This document shows positions 1-7,533 of a DNA stretch of 16,676 bases, piece after piece. Position numbers and translations under genes: made by a program. The stretch covers positions 1 to 16,676 of the forward strand of contig JALRJW010000157.1 in the NCBI GenBank assembly GCA_023268955.1, given 5' to 3'. The stretch comes from Aliarcobacter sp. Lineage in GTDB: Bacteria > Campylobacterota > Campylobacteria > Campylobacterales > Arcobacteraceae. Numbering within the stretch: the first letter of the stretch is position 1; each line of letters begins with the position of its first letter. Under the pieces are notes generated by a model. That model made no database searches, was not told where the DNA came from, and worked only from the letters and a program-made list of their open reading frames with translations.

Positions 1-387
1 AGTGGCAATTTTGCGAACCGCTTGCACCATTTCATCCTGAGAGCCGTAACTCAAAGCAAGCGTCAAAGTTAACCCATCATTCTTGGATGTAGCCGTTATG
101 ACTGACATTAACTTTTTATTTGCTTTTTCCGGCAAGGAATCTACGTTTCCAATGGCGTTGAGACGCACATTATTATTCATTAACGTGGGCAATTCTTTCT
201 CCAACGCCGTCATCAAAATATTCATCAATGCATCGACTTCGGCCTTCGGGCGATTCCAATTTTCAGTGGAAAACGCATACACGGTCAAAAAGCCCAATCC
301 CAATTCTGCTGAAGCCGTGGTGATCTTTCGCAACGCTTCAACGCCTACTTCATGGCCGCGTACTCGGGTCATGAACCCTTGTTGCTT
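1..387 (-). CDS. uppS: Undecaprenyl diphosphate synthase, internal fragment (foreign to the rest of the window)
   Basis: Reading the minus strand from 387 down to 1 gives an unbroken frame matching the middle of cis-prenyltransferases, which make the C55 lipid carrier for cell-wall synthesis. Visible landmarks are KQQG then RGHEVGVEAL, the diagnostic YAFSTENWNRPKAEVDALM block, NNVRLNAIGN, and TLALSYGSQDEMVQAVRKIA. The N-terminal part with the catalytic Asp (MDGNGRWA motif) is missing because the frame hits a stop just before KQQG, where the sequence turns into response-regulator DNA. The C-terminal third runs off the window. GC is about 45% over the first 360 bases, far above the neighbouring genes, and the wording of the FSTENWNRP block resembles Bacteroidota enzymes (inference). 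Family identity is firm; it is a fragment, not a working gene here. Confidence 0.88.
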
Positions 388-806
388 GATTTATAAACAA
401 TATCTTTTACTTTTAAAACATCAACATCTTTTGCAGTTCTTTTTAAAACAGCTTTTACTCTAGCAACTAACTCTTTTAAATTAAAAGGTTTAGTGATGTA
501 ATCATCAGCAAAGTTTTCAAAACCACTTAAGATATCTTCGTCTTTATCTTTAGCCGTTACATAAATAACAGGAATATTTTGACCCTCTGATTTGATTTTT
601 TTTATAAATTCACTACCTTCAATACCAGGTAAATTTCTATCCATAAGAATTAGAGAAATATCTTCTTCTTCTAATACTTTTTCGACATTTTTATCAATAC
701 TTAAAAAACCAATTGTGTCAAAACCCTCTTTTTGTAGAGTGTATTCAATAAGTTCAAGAATATCCTCTTCATCTTCTACAATTAAAATAGTGCTATTTGT
801 TATCAC
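369..806 (-). CDS. OmpR/PhoB-type response regulator, receiver domain only (3' end lost at junction)
   Basis: This is a response-regulator receiver domain. Acidic pocket residues E11 and D12, phospho-acceptor D56 (in LILMDRNLPG), T84 and K106 (in DDYITKPF) are all in place. After about residue 120 a winged-helix DNA-binding domain is expected (full length about 220-230 residues), but the frame ends after 145 residues. Its last residues are read from foreign uppS DNA, so the native part stops near base 390. The start is GTG at 806, overlapping psiE by 14 bases, which suggests translational coupling. Placement at the end of a pst-phoU operon argues for a phosphate-responsive regulator, PhoB-like or PhosR-like as in Campylobacter; the partner histidine kinase would be expected just beyond. 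The function is inferred from domain plus context. Confidence 0.85.
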   Translation of the reverse strand: MITNSTILIVEDEEDILELIEYTLQKEGFDTIGFLSIDKNVEKVLEEEDISLILMDRNLPGIEGSEFIKKIKSEGQNIPVIYVTAKDKDEDILSGFENFADDYITKPFNLKELVARVKAVLKRTAKDVDVLKVKDIVYKSSNKGS

Positions 807-1281
807 TTTCTTCTTTGTTTCCTTTTAGTTTGTCGATTGTTCTGATTTCATCTTTTACATCTTTAACTTTAGCATTTGGTCTTTCATCTTCATACTCAAT
901 AATTGCATCTTGAGATATTTTTATTACTCCTGGAGAATATTTAATTGCTAAAATCCTAAAAATAAAGAATATAGAAATTACAAACAATAAAAATGTAATG
1001 TCAAAATAGTCTCTATTTTGATGGGTGCTTAAAATAATTACATCTCTAATTAAAAAGATGATAAATAAATCAACAACAAATCTTAATCTGATTTTTTTCT
1101 TTTGAATAAAATCATGAATCATTTTAACAACTTCCATTACCACTATAAATTCAAGCATTAAAATAATAGCACTTGAAAATGGCACTTTAGTTATTAATAT
1201 GATTATAAAAATTGCAGCTGCAACAACAACTTCAAAATATGACCCAAGAAAATCTTGTATTTTTAATAAACTCTTTTTCAT
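793..1281 (-). CDS. psiE: PsiE-family phosphate-starvation-inducible membrane protein
   Basis: A 162-residue inner-membrane protein with four hydrophobic segments, at about residues 14-33, 37-57, 68-86 and 95-112, and a charged cytoplasmic tail rich in D, E and K. The spacing of the helices and the motifs around VVMEVVKMIHDFI and RFVVDLFIIFLIRDVII match the PsiE family, named for phosphate-starvation induction in E. coli but with no known biochemical role. It lies 28 bases after phoU and overlaps the response regulator by 14 bases, so it is part of the pst-phoU transcription unit. That location independently supports a link to phosphate limitation. No good Shine-Dalgarno sequence is visible before its ATG; a TATAAT sits in the 28-base gap and could be an internal promoter. 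Confidence 0.8.
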   Translation of the reverse strand: MKKSLLKIQDFLGSYFEVVVAAAIFIIILITKVPFSSAIILMLEFIVVMEVVKMIHDFIQKKKIRLRFVVDLFIIFLIRDVIILSTHQNRDYFDITFLLFVISIFFIFRILAIKYSPGVIKISQDAIIEYEDERPNAKVKDVKDEIRTIDKLKGNKEESDNK

Positions 1282-1309
1282 GATTCAATTATAACCACAA
1301 AATATAGCA

Positions 1310-1975
1310 TTAGTGTACTAATTCGCCACCAATTTCAGCAAATTTTGACAAAGATGCTAGGGATTGAGCTCTATCTGTTATTTTATCAAGTTTTCTAATA
1401 GCTGTTAAAACTTCAAAATATTCTTTAGCTAACTCATGATTTTTTGTCATTAGTTTTAAAATATTTTTTTCAATCATTGAATATAAATCATCAGTTTTAG
1501 ATACTTCAATAAATACTTTATGATATTTGTTTTGTATTGATTCAACATTCTCATCTTTTATCATTGATAGGGCAGTTTTTAATGCTAAATGTGCTGATTT
1601 ATGTAATGGCATTGTATATTCTAAAATAATTTTAGTATTTAAATCATCACTAAAAGATTTTTTAAATAGTTTACAAAATGTCTTAATATTATAAGCCGCT
1701 CTTGATAACTCATTTGTGATTTTTAAATATGAAATTAATTCCCTTAAATCTTTTGCTTCCGGTGAAAACAAAGCTAAAAGTTTAACAACATCATTATCAA
1801 TGTTGTTTGTTTTTTCTTCAATATTTTTAACTGAAAGTTTGATTTTTGCTAATTCAGCAATTTCATCTTTTTTTAGGGCATCATAAGATAACTCTAAAGC
1901 ATTTAAAGTTGCTTCACCAATAGTAACAATCTCTTCAATTATCGCTGCTTTTTTTAATTCGTATGTAGGTAACAT
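1310..1975 (-). CDS. phoU: Phosphate-specific transport accessory protein PhoU
   Basis: PhoU couples the Pst transporter to the phosphate-sensing two-component system and damps phosphate uptake. The 221 residues are almost wholly helical and show two related three-helix halves, as the family does: one centred on LLALFSPEAKDLREL at about residues 66-80, the second on the KLDKITDRAQSLASL stretch near the C-terminus, corresponding to the metal-binding E/D-rich motifs of PhoU. The sequence is divergent from enterobacterial PhoU, but the length and position after pstB leave little doubt. The stop of pstB and the start of phoU share one base (TAATG), so the two are translationally coupled. Confidence 0.88.
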   Translation of the reverse strand: MLPTYELKKAAIIEEIVTIGEATLNALELSYDALKKDEIAELAKIKLSVKNIEEKTNNIDNDVVKLLALFSPEAKDLRELISYLKITNELSRAAYNIKTFCKLFKKSFSDDLNTKIILEYTMPLHKSAHLALKTALSMIKDENVESIQNKYHKVFIEVSKTDDLYSMIEKNILKLMTKNHELAKEYFEVLTAIRKLDKITDRAQSLASLSKFAEIGGELVH

Positions 1976-2745
1976 TATCCAAACCTTCCTGTAATATAAT
2001 CTTCTGTTTTTTTGTTTGATGGATTAACAAAAATAGTATCTGTTGTATCGTATTCAATAAGTTTTCCTAAGTGGAAGAATGCTGTGTAATCAGCAACTCT
2101 AGCTGCTTGTTGCATATTGTGAGTAACCGTAATGATTGTATAATCTTTTTTTAACTCTAACATTAATGCTTCAATTTTTTCAGTTGAAATAGGGTCAAGT
2201 GCTGATGTTGGTTCGTCCATTAAAATTACTTTTGGTTTAACAGCAATTGTTCTAGCGATACATAATCTTTGTTGTTGTCCACCTGAAAGTGAAGTTCCAG
2301 GAGCATCAAGTTTTTCTTTAACTTCTTCCCAAAGACCAGCTTTTTTTAGTGATGATTCAACTAATTCATCACAAGCTTTTCCTTTTTTCACGATTCCATG
2401 TTTTAATGGAGCGTATGCAACATTTTCATAAATTGATTTTGGAAATGGATTTGGTTGTTGAAAAACCATACCGATTTTTTTTCTAACACTTACTTCATCA
2501 ACATCTTTATCATAAATATTTTTGCCATCAATTACAGTTTGCCCATCAATTTTTACAATAGGAATTAAATCATTCATTCTGTTTAAACATCTTAAAAATG
2601 TAGATTTACCACAACCTGATGGTCCAATTAAAGCTGTAATTTTATTTTCATAAATATCTAATGAGATATTATGTAAAGCATGGTTATCTCCATACCATAA
2701 GTTTAAGCCATTAACTTCAATTTTTACTTTGTTATCTTTTGACAT
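1975..2745 (-). CDS. pstB: Phosphate ABC transporter ATP-binding protein PstB
   Basis: ATPase subunit that drives phosphate import through PstCA. Numbering from the upstream ATG at 2751, Walker A is GPSGCGKST at 43-51, the Q-loop Gln is 98, the signature LSGGQQ is 155-160, Walker B VILMDE is 175-180, the D-loop SALD is 183-186 and the switch His is 211; all are intact. Two in-frame ATGs lie at 2751 and 2745. The AAGGA ribosome-binding site is only 3 bases from the first but 9 from the second, so I chose 2745 (256 residues). PQPNPFP-type wording after the Q-loop (QQPNPFPKSI) is typical of PstB rather than other importers. It lies just downstream of pstA and is coupled to phoU. Confidence 0.96.
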   Translation of the reverse strand: MSKDNKVKIEVNGLNLWYGDNHALHNISLDIYENKITALIGPSGCGKSTFLRCLNRMNDLIPIVKIDGQTVIDGKNIYDKDVDEVSVRKKIGMVFQQPNPFPKSIYENVAYAPLKHGIVKKGKACDELVESSLKKAGLWEEVKEKLDAPGTSLSGGQQQRLCIARTIAVKPKVILMDEPTSALDPISTEKIEALMLELKKDYTIITVTHNMQQAARVADYTAFFHLGKLIEYDTTDTIFVNPSNKKTEDYITGRFG

Positions 2746-2760
2746 TTTCATCTATCCTTG

Positions 2761-3951
2761 TTACCACTTAACTTCAAATTTTTTTCTTAAATAAATTGCT
2801 AAAGCATTTAATGAAATTAAAATACTTAACAACACAACAATACCAGCTGCTGTTTTTTCAATATACATTTTTTCTGGCATTCCAGCCCATGTGAATATTT
2901 GTGCTGGCATAACAGTAGCTGCATCTGTAACCATACTTGGTGCATCTGGAATAAATGCAATCATTCCAATGATAATTAAAGGAGCAGTTTCTCCCATAGC
3001 TTGTGCTAAACCAATAATAGAACCTGTTAAAATTCCAGGAAATCCCAATGGTAAAACATGGTCTTTAGTTACTTGAATTTTATTTAATCCTAATCCATAT
3101 CCAGCTTGTCTTATGCTATCAGGAACAGCTCTTAAAGCAGCCCTTGAACTTACAATAATAATTGGTAAAGTCATAAGTGCTAAAGTTAATCCACCTACAA
3201 GTGGTGAAGATCTAGGCATTCCAAAAAGATTAATAAATATAGCTAAACCTAATAAACCAAATAAAATAGAAGGAATAGCGGCTAGATTATTGATATTTAC
3301 TTCAATAAATCTAGTAAATTTATTATCAGTTGCAAACTCTTCAAGGTAAATTGCTGTCATAACACCTATAGGGAAAGCAACAAGCATTGTAATAATCAAT
3401 GTAAAAACTGAACCAACAATTGCTGACCATAGTCCTGCATATTCAGGAATTTTTGAATCACCTTTTGTAAAGAAAATTGTATTAAATCTTTGTTCGATTT
3501 TTCCCTCTTCTTTTAAAGTTTCAATTTTAGTAATTTCTTCTTCTTTTAAAGTGTTATGGTGACCTTTGAAATACTGGTCAACTTGGTCATCTGCTAAAAC
3601 CCACATCTCTTGAGTTGTATTCATTAACTCAGGATTTTCTTTAACATAATTTGGTAAATCCCTAAGCCAAGCTCTTGAAACAAAAGGTCTTATATTTTTA
3701 TCAACGCTTCTTGTGTAAACATTCATTGTTTTTTCATTTATTGTTACATCTGTTTTCACATAAGTTATGCTAAAAGCTGGTGTAGCTTTAGTTATGATAT
3801 CAAATAAAAAGAATACTAAAAATGCAATAGAAAATACTAAAGAAGTTAAAGTAAATCTTTTAAATCTTTTAGCATTAGCATGTCTACTTTTTAAAGTAGG
3901 GTCATAAAATGGATTTTGTTTTAATTTTTTCTTATCTTTTTTTCTAATCAT
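2761..3951 (-). CDS. pstA: Phosphate ABC transporter permease PstA, long form
   Basis: One of the two membrane channel subunits for phosphate import. It has a basic cytoplasmic N-terminus, a first membrane helix at about residues 35-56, then roughly 115 polar residues predicted to be periplasmic, and the permease core from about residue 175 with five more helices. The core carries the ATPase-contacting EAA-type loop (AVPDSIRQAGYGLGL, then LPLGFPGILTGSIIGLAQAMGETAPL). At 396 residues it is about 100 longer than E. coli PstA; the extra part resembles the N-terminal extension (DUF3333-type) of some PstA proteins (recognition by layout, not by search). The start ATG overlaps the pstC stop by four bases (ATGA), so the two permease genes are coupled. 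Confidence 0.94.
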   Translation of the reverse strand: MIRKKDKKKLKQNPFYDPTLKSRHANAKRFKRFTLTSLVFSIAFLVFFLFDIITKATPAFSITYVKTDVTINEKTMNVYTRSVDKNIRPFVSRAWLRDLPNYVKENPELMNTTQEMWVLADDQVDQYFKGHHNTLKEEEITKIETLKEEGKIEQRFNTIFFTKGDSKIPEYAGLWSAIVGSVFTLIITMLVAFPIGVMTAIYLEEFATDNKFTRFIEVNINNLAAIPSILFGLLGLAIFINLFGMPRSSPLVGGLTLALMTLPIIIVSSRAALRAVPDSIRQAGYGLGLNKIQVTKDHVLPLGFPGILTGSIIGLAQAMGETAPLIIIGMIAFIPDAPSMVTDAATVMPAQIFTWAGMPEKMYIEKTAAGIVVLLSILISLNALAIYLRKKFEVKW

Positions 3952-4877
3952 AATGTGTTCACTTTATATTTTTCTTTGAATTTTCTAATTAATGACAACG
4001 AAATCATATTTAAAACTAATGTCACTACAAATAATATTAATCCCAATGCAAATGCTGAAAGTGTTTCCGGTGAATTAAATTCAAAATCTCCAACTAAAGA
4101 ATTAACAATAGTAACCGTTACAGTTGTCATATCTTCTAAAGGATTCCATGATAAATTTGGTCTTAATCCAGCTGCCATAACAACAATCATAGTTTCACCT
4201 AAAGCTTTAGATAATCCTAAAAGTGAAGCGGAAATAATTCCAGGAAGTGCTGATGGTATTACAATATCTCTGATTGTCTCACCTTGTGTTAATCCTAATC
4301 CTAAAGCAGCTTTTCTTTGACTATCAGGAACTGCTTTGATAACGTCATCAGAAAGCGATGAAATAACTGGAATAATCATAATTCCCATTACCACTCCAGA
4401 TGCAAGTGCTGAGTTAAACGTAGCTTCTAATCCAAAAAAATCAGCAATTTTTACCACAAGAGGAGCCACTGTAATAGCGGCAAAGAAACCATAAACAACA
4501 GTAGGAATACCTGCTAAAACTTCTAAAAGAGGCTTTAGATAATCCCTTGTTCTTGGACTTGCATATTCACTCATATATATAGCACTTCCTAAACCAATAG
4601 GAATAGCAACACCTAATGCAATTATTGTAATTACAAATGTTCCTGCAAAAATAGGCAGAGCTCCAAATTTACTTCCAACAACTCCAGGTGACCATTCAGT
4701 TCCAGTTATAAAGTACCAAAAACTTCTTAACTCGAAAAATTGAAGTGCTTCAAAAAGTATTGAAAATAAAATACCAAAAGTAGTTAAGATTGAAATTGTA
4801 GCAGCACTAATAAGTGCAATTTTAATCAGCTTCTCTCTAAACTCTCTTTGTTTTTTATTTGATTCTAAATGTTCCAA
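3948..4877 (-). CDS. pstC: Phosphate ABC transporter permease PstC
   Basis: Second channel subunit of the phosphate importer, 309 residues and about six membrane helices (first at roughly 18-42, last at roughly 275-297). The loop that contacts PstB reads AVPDSQRKAALGLGLTQGET followed by IPSALPGIISASLLGLSKALGETM, the PstC/PstA family signature. The YYxxG-type region YFITGTEWSPG near residue 55 is typical of PstC. The start codon is TTG at 4875-4877, not ATG: AAGG lies 8 bases upstream and no better start exists. A 217-base spacer separates it from pstS and carries its own candidate promoter and Pho box. Confidence 0.94.
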   Translation of the reverse strand: MEHLESNKKQREFREKLIKIALISAATISILTTFGILFSILFEALQFFELRSFWYFITGTEWSPGVVGSKFGALPIFAGTFVITIIALGVAIPIGLGSAIYMSEYASPRTRDYLKPLLEVLAGIPTVVYGFFAAITVAPLVVKIADFFGLEATFNSALASGVVMGIMIIPVISSLSDDVIKAVPDSQRKAALGLGLTQGETIRDIVIPSALPGIISASLLGLSKALGETMIVVMAAGLRPNLSWNPLEDMTTVTVTIVNSLVGDFEFNSPETLSAFALGLILFVVTLVLNMISLSLIRKFKEKYKVNTL

Positions 4878-4908
4878 ATAATAGACCTTTATATATTTTA
4901 ATTAAGAA

Positions 4909-4942
4909 ATGATATGAAAGTTTGATTACAGAAAAGTTACAT
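4909..4942 (-). promoter_or_regulatory. Candidate Pho box and -10 element upstream of pstC
   Basis: On the minus strand 4942-4924 reads ATGTAACTTTTCTGTAATC, two TGTAA units exactly 11 bases apart, the period of PhoB-type direct repeats. TATCAT (4914-4909) follows, beginning 16 bases after the first base of the second TGTAA unit. The same motif and the same distance occur upstream of pstS. This points to a phosphate-controlled promoter within the operon. The sequence match is observed; regulator binding is inferred. Confidence 0.6.
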
Positions 4943-4994
4943 GAATAATAATTAGACAATTTATGCATGTTTTATAGACATTAAAAAGCCTTAA

Positions 4995-5041
4995 ATATAA
5001 GTTTTATCTCTTTGTTCGCGTAAAACAGATAAAACCTATAT
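4995..5041 (-). other. Long inverted repeat in the pstS-pstC spacer
   Basis: Arms 4995-5009 and 5027-5041 are complementary at 14 of 15 positions (core GTTTTATCT / AGATAAAAC, perfect over 9 bases) around a 17-base loop. In the pstS-pstC transcript this would be a stable stem-loop directly after the shorter hairpin at 5060-5085. It could protect the pstS message 3' end or assist attenuation; an operator is also possible. The function is not known. Confidence 0.5.
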
Positions 5042-5059
5042 CTAAAGCTTAGTTATGTA

Positions 5060-5085
5060 ATAAAGAAGAGAAAACTCTTCTTTAT
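5060..5085 (-). terminator. Hairpin after pstS, likely attenuator
   Basis: A perfect 11-bp stem ATAAAGAAGAG / CTCTTCTTTAT with a 4-base loop begins about 10 bases after the pstS stop. The descending arm is pyrimidine-rich but no clean U-tract follows, so termination is probably partial. This fits the common need for more PstS than PstCAB. Confidence 0.6.
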
Positions 5086-5094
5086 AATGATGTT

Positions 5095-6156
5095 TTAGTG
5101 TTTTTTATTTAAATCTTCTAAAGTTAATTTTTCTCTTTTTGTTACAGAAGATCTAATAGCTTCTCTTGTAGCATCAGGTAAAGCAATTAAACCGATTTCA
5201 CCTAAGATTCCATCAGTTCCAATCATTTTTTCTGACATAAATAAAGAAACATAATCTTTTATCGCAGGTACTTCTTTTTCATGAGAGTTTTTGATGTAGA
5301 AGAATAAAGATCTTGCTACTGGATATTTATGTGCTGAAATAGTTTCTGGAGTTGGCTCAATACCATCAATTGTAGCTCCTGATACTTTATCTTGGTTTTC
5401 AATTAAGAATGAAAAACCAAATACACCAAATGCAGCTTGGTTTTTATCTAATTTTTGAACGATTAAGTTGTCGTTTTCACCAGATTCTACATAAACACCA
5501 TCTGTTCTAACTTCTGAATATTTTTTATATTTTTTATTTGCTTTTTCATCTTTTTTGTATAAATCAGTATATACAGGCATTTTTTTGAATACAGCTTGCA
5601 TTACTAATTCTTCGAATGCATCTCTAGTACCTGAAGATTTTGGTGGTCCATAAACAATGATTTCTCTATTTGGTAATGATGCATCAATATCTGACCATTT
5701 TTTATATGGGTTAGCAATTAGAGATTTCCCATCTTTTGAAGGAACTTCTTTAGCAACTGCTAAAGCTAAGTGTTTTTTAGAAATATCAAATGGTGCATTT
5801 GATTTAGCTTGAGCAAAAGCAATACCGTCATATCCGATTACTGCTTCAGTAATATCAGTAACACCGTTCTCTTGACACATTTTGAATTCTTTTGCTTTCA
5901 TTCTTCTTGAAGCATTAGTGATATCTGGAGTATTTAAATCATTTCCAGCACAGAATAATTTCATTCCACCACCTGAACCAGTTGATTCAACAACAGGAGT
6001 TGGGTATTTAGAAGTTGCACCTAACTCTTCAGCTACAGCTGATGAAAAAGGATAAACAGTTGAAGAACCAACAATTTTAATTTGGTCTCTTGCTGCTAAA
6101 GAAGTAGTTAAAACAGCACATGCACTTAAAGCTAATAATGATTTTGATAAAGTCAT
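5095..6156 (-). CDS. pstS: Periplasmic phosphate-binding protein PstS
   Basis: Captures phosphate in the periplasm and delivers it to PstCAB. A signal peptide runs from the start to about residue 22 (KSLLALSACAVLTTSLAA, cleavage before RDQIKIV). Phosphate-contacting motifs follow: GSSTVYPF just after the signal, STGSGGGMKLFC, and GPPKSSGTRDAFEEL in mid-protein. An in-frame ATG exists at 6168, but it overlaps GGAG, which makes an ideal ribosome-binding site 6 bases before the ATG at 6156; I therefore use 6156 (353 residues). It is the first gene of the pst operon, preceded by a candidate Pho box and followed by a probable attenuator hairpin. Confidence 0.95.
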   Translation of the reverse strand: MTLSKSLLALSACAVLTTSLAARDQIKIVGSSTVYPFSSAVAEELGATSKYPTPVVESTGSGGGMKLFCAGNDLNTPDITNASRRMKAKEFKMCQENGVTDITEAVIGYDGIAFAQAKSNAPFDISKKHLALAVAKEVPSKDGKSLIANPYKKWSDIDASLPNREIIVYGPPKSSGTRDAFEELVMQAVFKKMPVYTDLYKKDEKANKKYKKYSEVRTDGVYVESGENDNLIVQKLDKNQAAFGVFGFSFLIENQDKVSGATIDGIEPTPETISAHKYPVARSLFFYIKNSHEKEVPAIKDYVSLFMSEKMIGTDGILGEIGLIALPDATREAIRSSVTKREKLTLEDLNKKH

Positions 6157-6187
6157 TTTTTTCTCCATAAATAATTTATATGGTGAA

Positions 6188-6220
6188 AGTATAATAGTTG
6201 TTGATTACAGAATGGTTACT
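6188..6220 (-). promoter_or_regulatory. Candidate Pho box and -10 element upstream of pstS
   Basis: Minus strand 6220-6203 reads AGTAACCATTCTGTAATC: GTAAC and GTAAT units 11 bases apart, with TATACT at 6193-6188, beginning 16 bases after the first base of the second unit. The arrangement equals that upstream of pstC. It sits between the stop of the small upstream gene and the pstS ribosome-binding site, so pstS very likely has its own phosphate-regulated promoter. Binding by the neighbouring response regulator is inferred. Confidence 0.65.
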
Positions 6221-6226
6221 TTGATA

Positions 6227-6424
6227 TTAATCGCAAAGTATAAATTTTTCTTGAAACTCTTTAGTAGTTCTTACAAATAATTCATCACAATTATCTGCAT
6301 GATTATATGGTTTGTAGATTATAGCTTCAACCCAATTGTCATCTTCTTGGATTTTGCAAAAATTGATTGTTAGATATTTCTCTTTATTTTTGTAATGAAT
6401 GTAAAGTTGATTAAGTTTTAACAT
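6227..6424 (-). CDS. Small DUF1653-like protein
   Basis: A 65-residue protein without signal or membrane segments. The pattern LYIHYKNKEKYLT, then VEAIIYKPY, then ELFVRTTKEFQEKFIL follows the layout of DUF1653 proteins (HYK near the start, a V-x-Y strand, R-x-x-x-F-x-E near the end). I recognise the layout only, and the role of that family is unknown. It lies 21 bases after prfA on the same strand, probably as the last gene of rpsT-prfA. No clear ribosome-binding site precedes the ATG. Codon usage matches its neighbours. Confidence 0.6.
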   Translation of the reverse strand: MLKLNQLYIHYKNKEKYLTINFCKIQEDDNWVEAIIYKPYNHADNCDELFVRTTKEFQEKFILCD

Positions 6425-6445
6425 AAATATTAAAGCAAGGAACTT

Positions 6446-7513
6446 TTAAAGTCCATTTGCTTCAATTAGTCTTGCTTGATGATCAGCAATAAGAGGATCA
6501 ATTACTTCATCAAACACACCGTCGTTCATAATAGCGTCAAGTCTATATAAAGTAAGATTTATTCTATGGTCTGTAATTCTTCCTTGTGGATAATTATAAG
6601 TTCTAATTCTTCCACTTCTGTCTCCAGTACCAACTTGCTCTTTTCTAGTAGCACCTTCTGCTTCCATTTTCTTTTGCATCTCAATTTCATAAAGTTTAGC
6701 TTTAAGAACTTTCATAGCTCTGTCTTTATTTTTATGTTGAGATTTTTGGTCTTGGTTTGTTACAACAATTCCTGATGGAATGTGAGTAATTCTAACAGCA
6801 GAGTCTGTAGTATTTACAGATTGTCCACCATTTCCACTAGCTCTCATAACATCTATTTTTAAATCATTTGGATCAATATGAACATCTACATCATCAACCT
6901 CAGGCATTACCGCAACTGTTATAGCTGAAGTATGGACACGGCCTTGTGATTCTGTAGCTGGTACCCTTTGAACTCTATGAGTTCCACCCTCGAATTTTAA
7001 CTTCGAGAAAACATGGTCACCTTTAACTAAAATTACAATCTCTTTATAACCACCTGACTCACTCTCACTAGAGTTCATCATTTCAACTTTCCAACCATTA
7101 CCTTCTGCATATCTTAAGTATGCTCTGTAAAGATCGCCAACAAATAATGCAGCTTCATCTCCACCTGTTCCTGCTCTAAGTTCTAAATAGATATTTTTGT
7201 CATCATTTGGATCTTTTGGAATCATTAGGATTTTGATTTCTTCTTCAAGCTCAGGTTTTCGAACCTCTAAAGTTTTTAATTCTTCTTTAGCCAATTCACC
7301 TAATTCATCATCATCAAGTAACATTTTATTTTCTTCAATGTCATTGATAACTTGAATATACTCTTTTGCTTTTGTAACAATTGGTTGTATTGATGACTGC
7401 TCTTTTGATAAATCAGTCATTCTTTTAATATCATTTGTAATATCAGGTGATATTAAAAGGTTGTTTATCTCTTCATATCTGTTGATAAACGATTGTAATT
7501 TGCTTTTTAACAT
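6446..7513 (-). CDS. prfA: Peptide chain release factor 1
   Basis: Recognises UAA and UAG stop codons in the ribosomal A site and triggers release of the finished protein. The 355 residues have the usual length and order: an acidic helical N-terminal domain, GTGGDEAALF at 115-124, the tripeptide PAT at 185-187 that distinguishes RF1 from RF2 (which has SPF), and the catalytic GGQ at 229-231 within ASGNGGQSVNTTDSAV. The Gln is the target of PrmC methylation in the family. It starts 20 bases after rpsT, an arrangement seen in other Campylobacterota. Confidence 0.97.
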   Translation of the reverse strand: MLKSKLQSFINRYEEINNLLISPDITNDIKRMTDLSKEQSSIQPIVTKAKEYIQVINDIEENKMLLDDDELGELAKEELKTLEVRKPELEEEIKILMIPKDPNDDKNIYLELRAGTGGDEAALFVGDLYRAYLRYAEGNGWKVEMMNSSESESGGYKEIVILVKGDHVFSKLKFEGGTHRVQRVPATESQGRVHTSAITVAVMPEVDDVDVHIDPNDLKIDVMRASGNGGQSVNTTDSAVRITHIPSGIVVTNQDQKSQHKNKDRAMKVLKAKLYEIEMQKKMEAEGATRKEQVGTGDRSGRIRTYNYPQGRITDHRINLTLYRLDAIMNDGVFDEVIDPLIADHQARLIEANGL

Positions 7514-7533
7514 TTATATCTTTTATTTTAAAA

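Noticed and set aside
83..463. Plus-strand open frame across the left junction
   Set aside because: It is the antisense of the uppS fragment and the response regulator, and its sequence resembles no protein; the minus-strand frame has clear family motifs.
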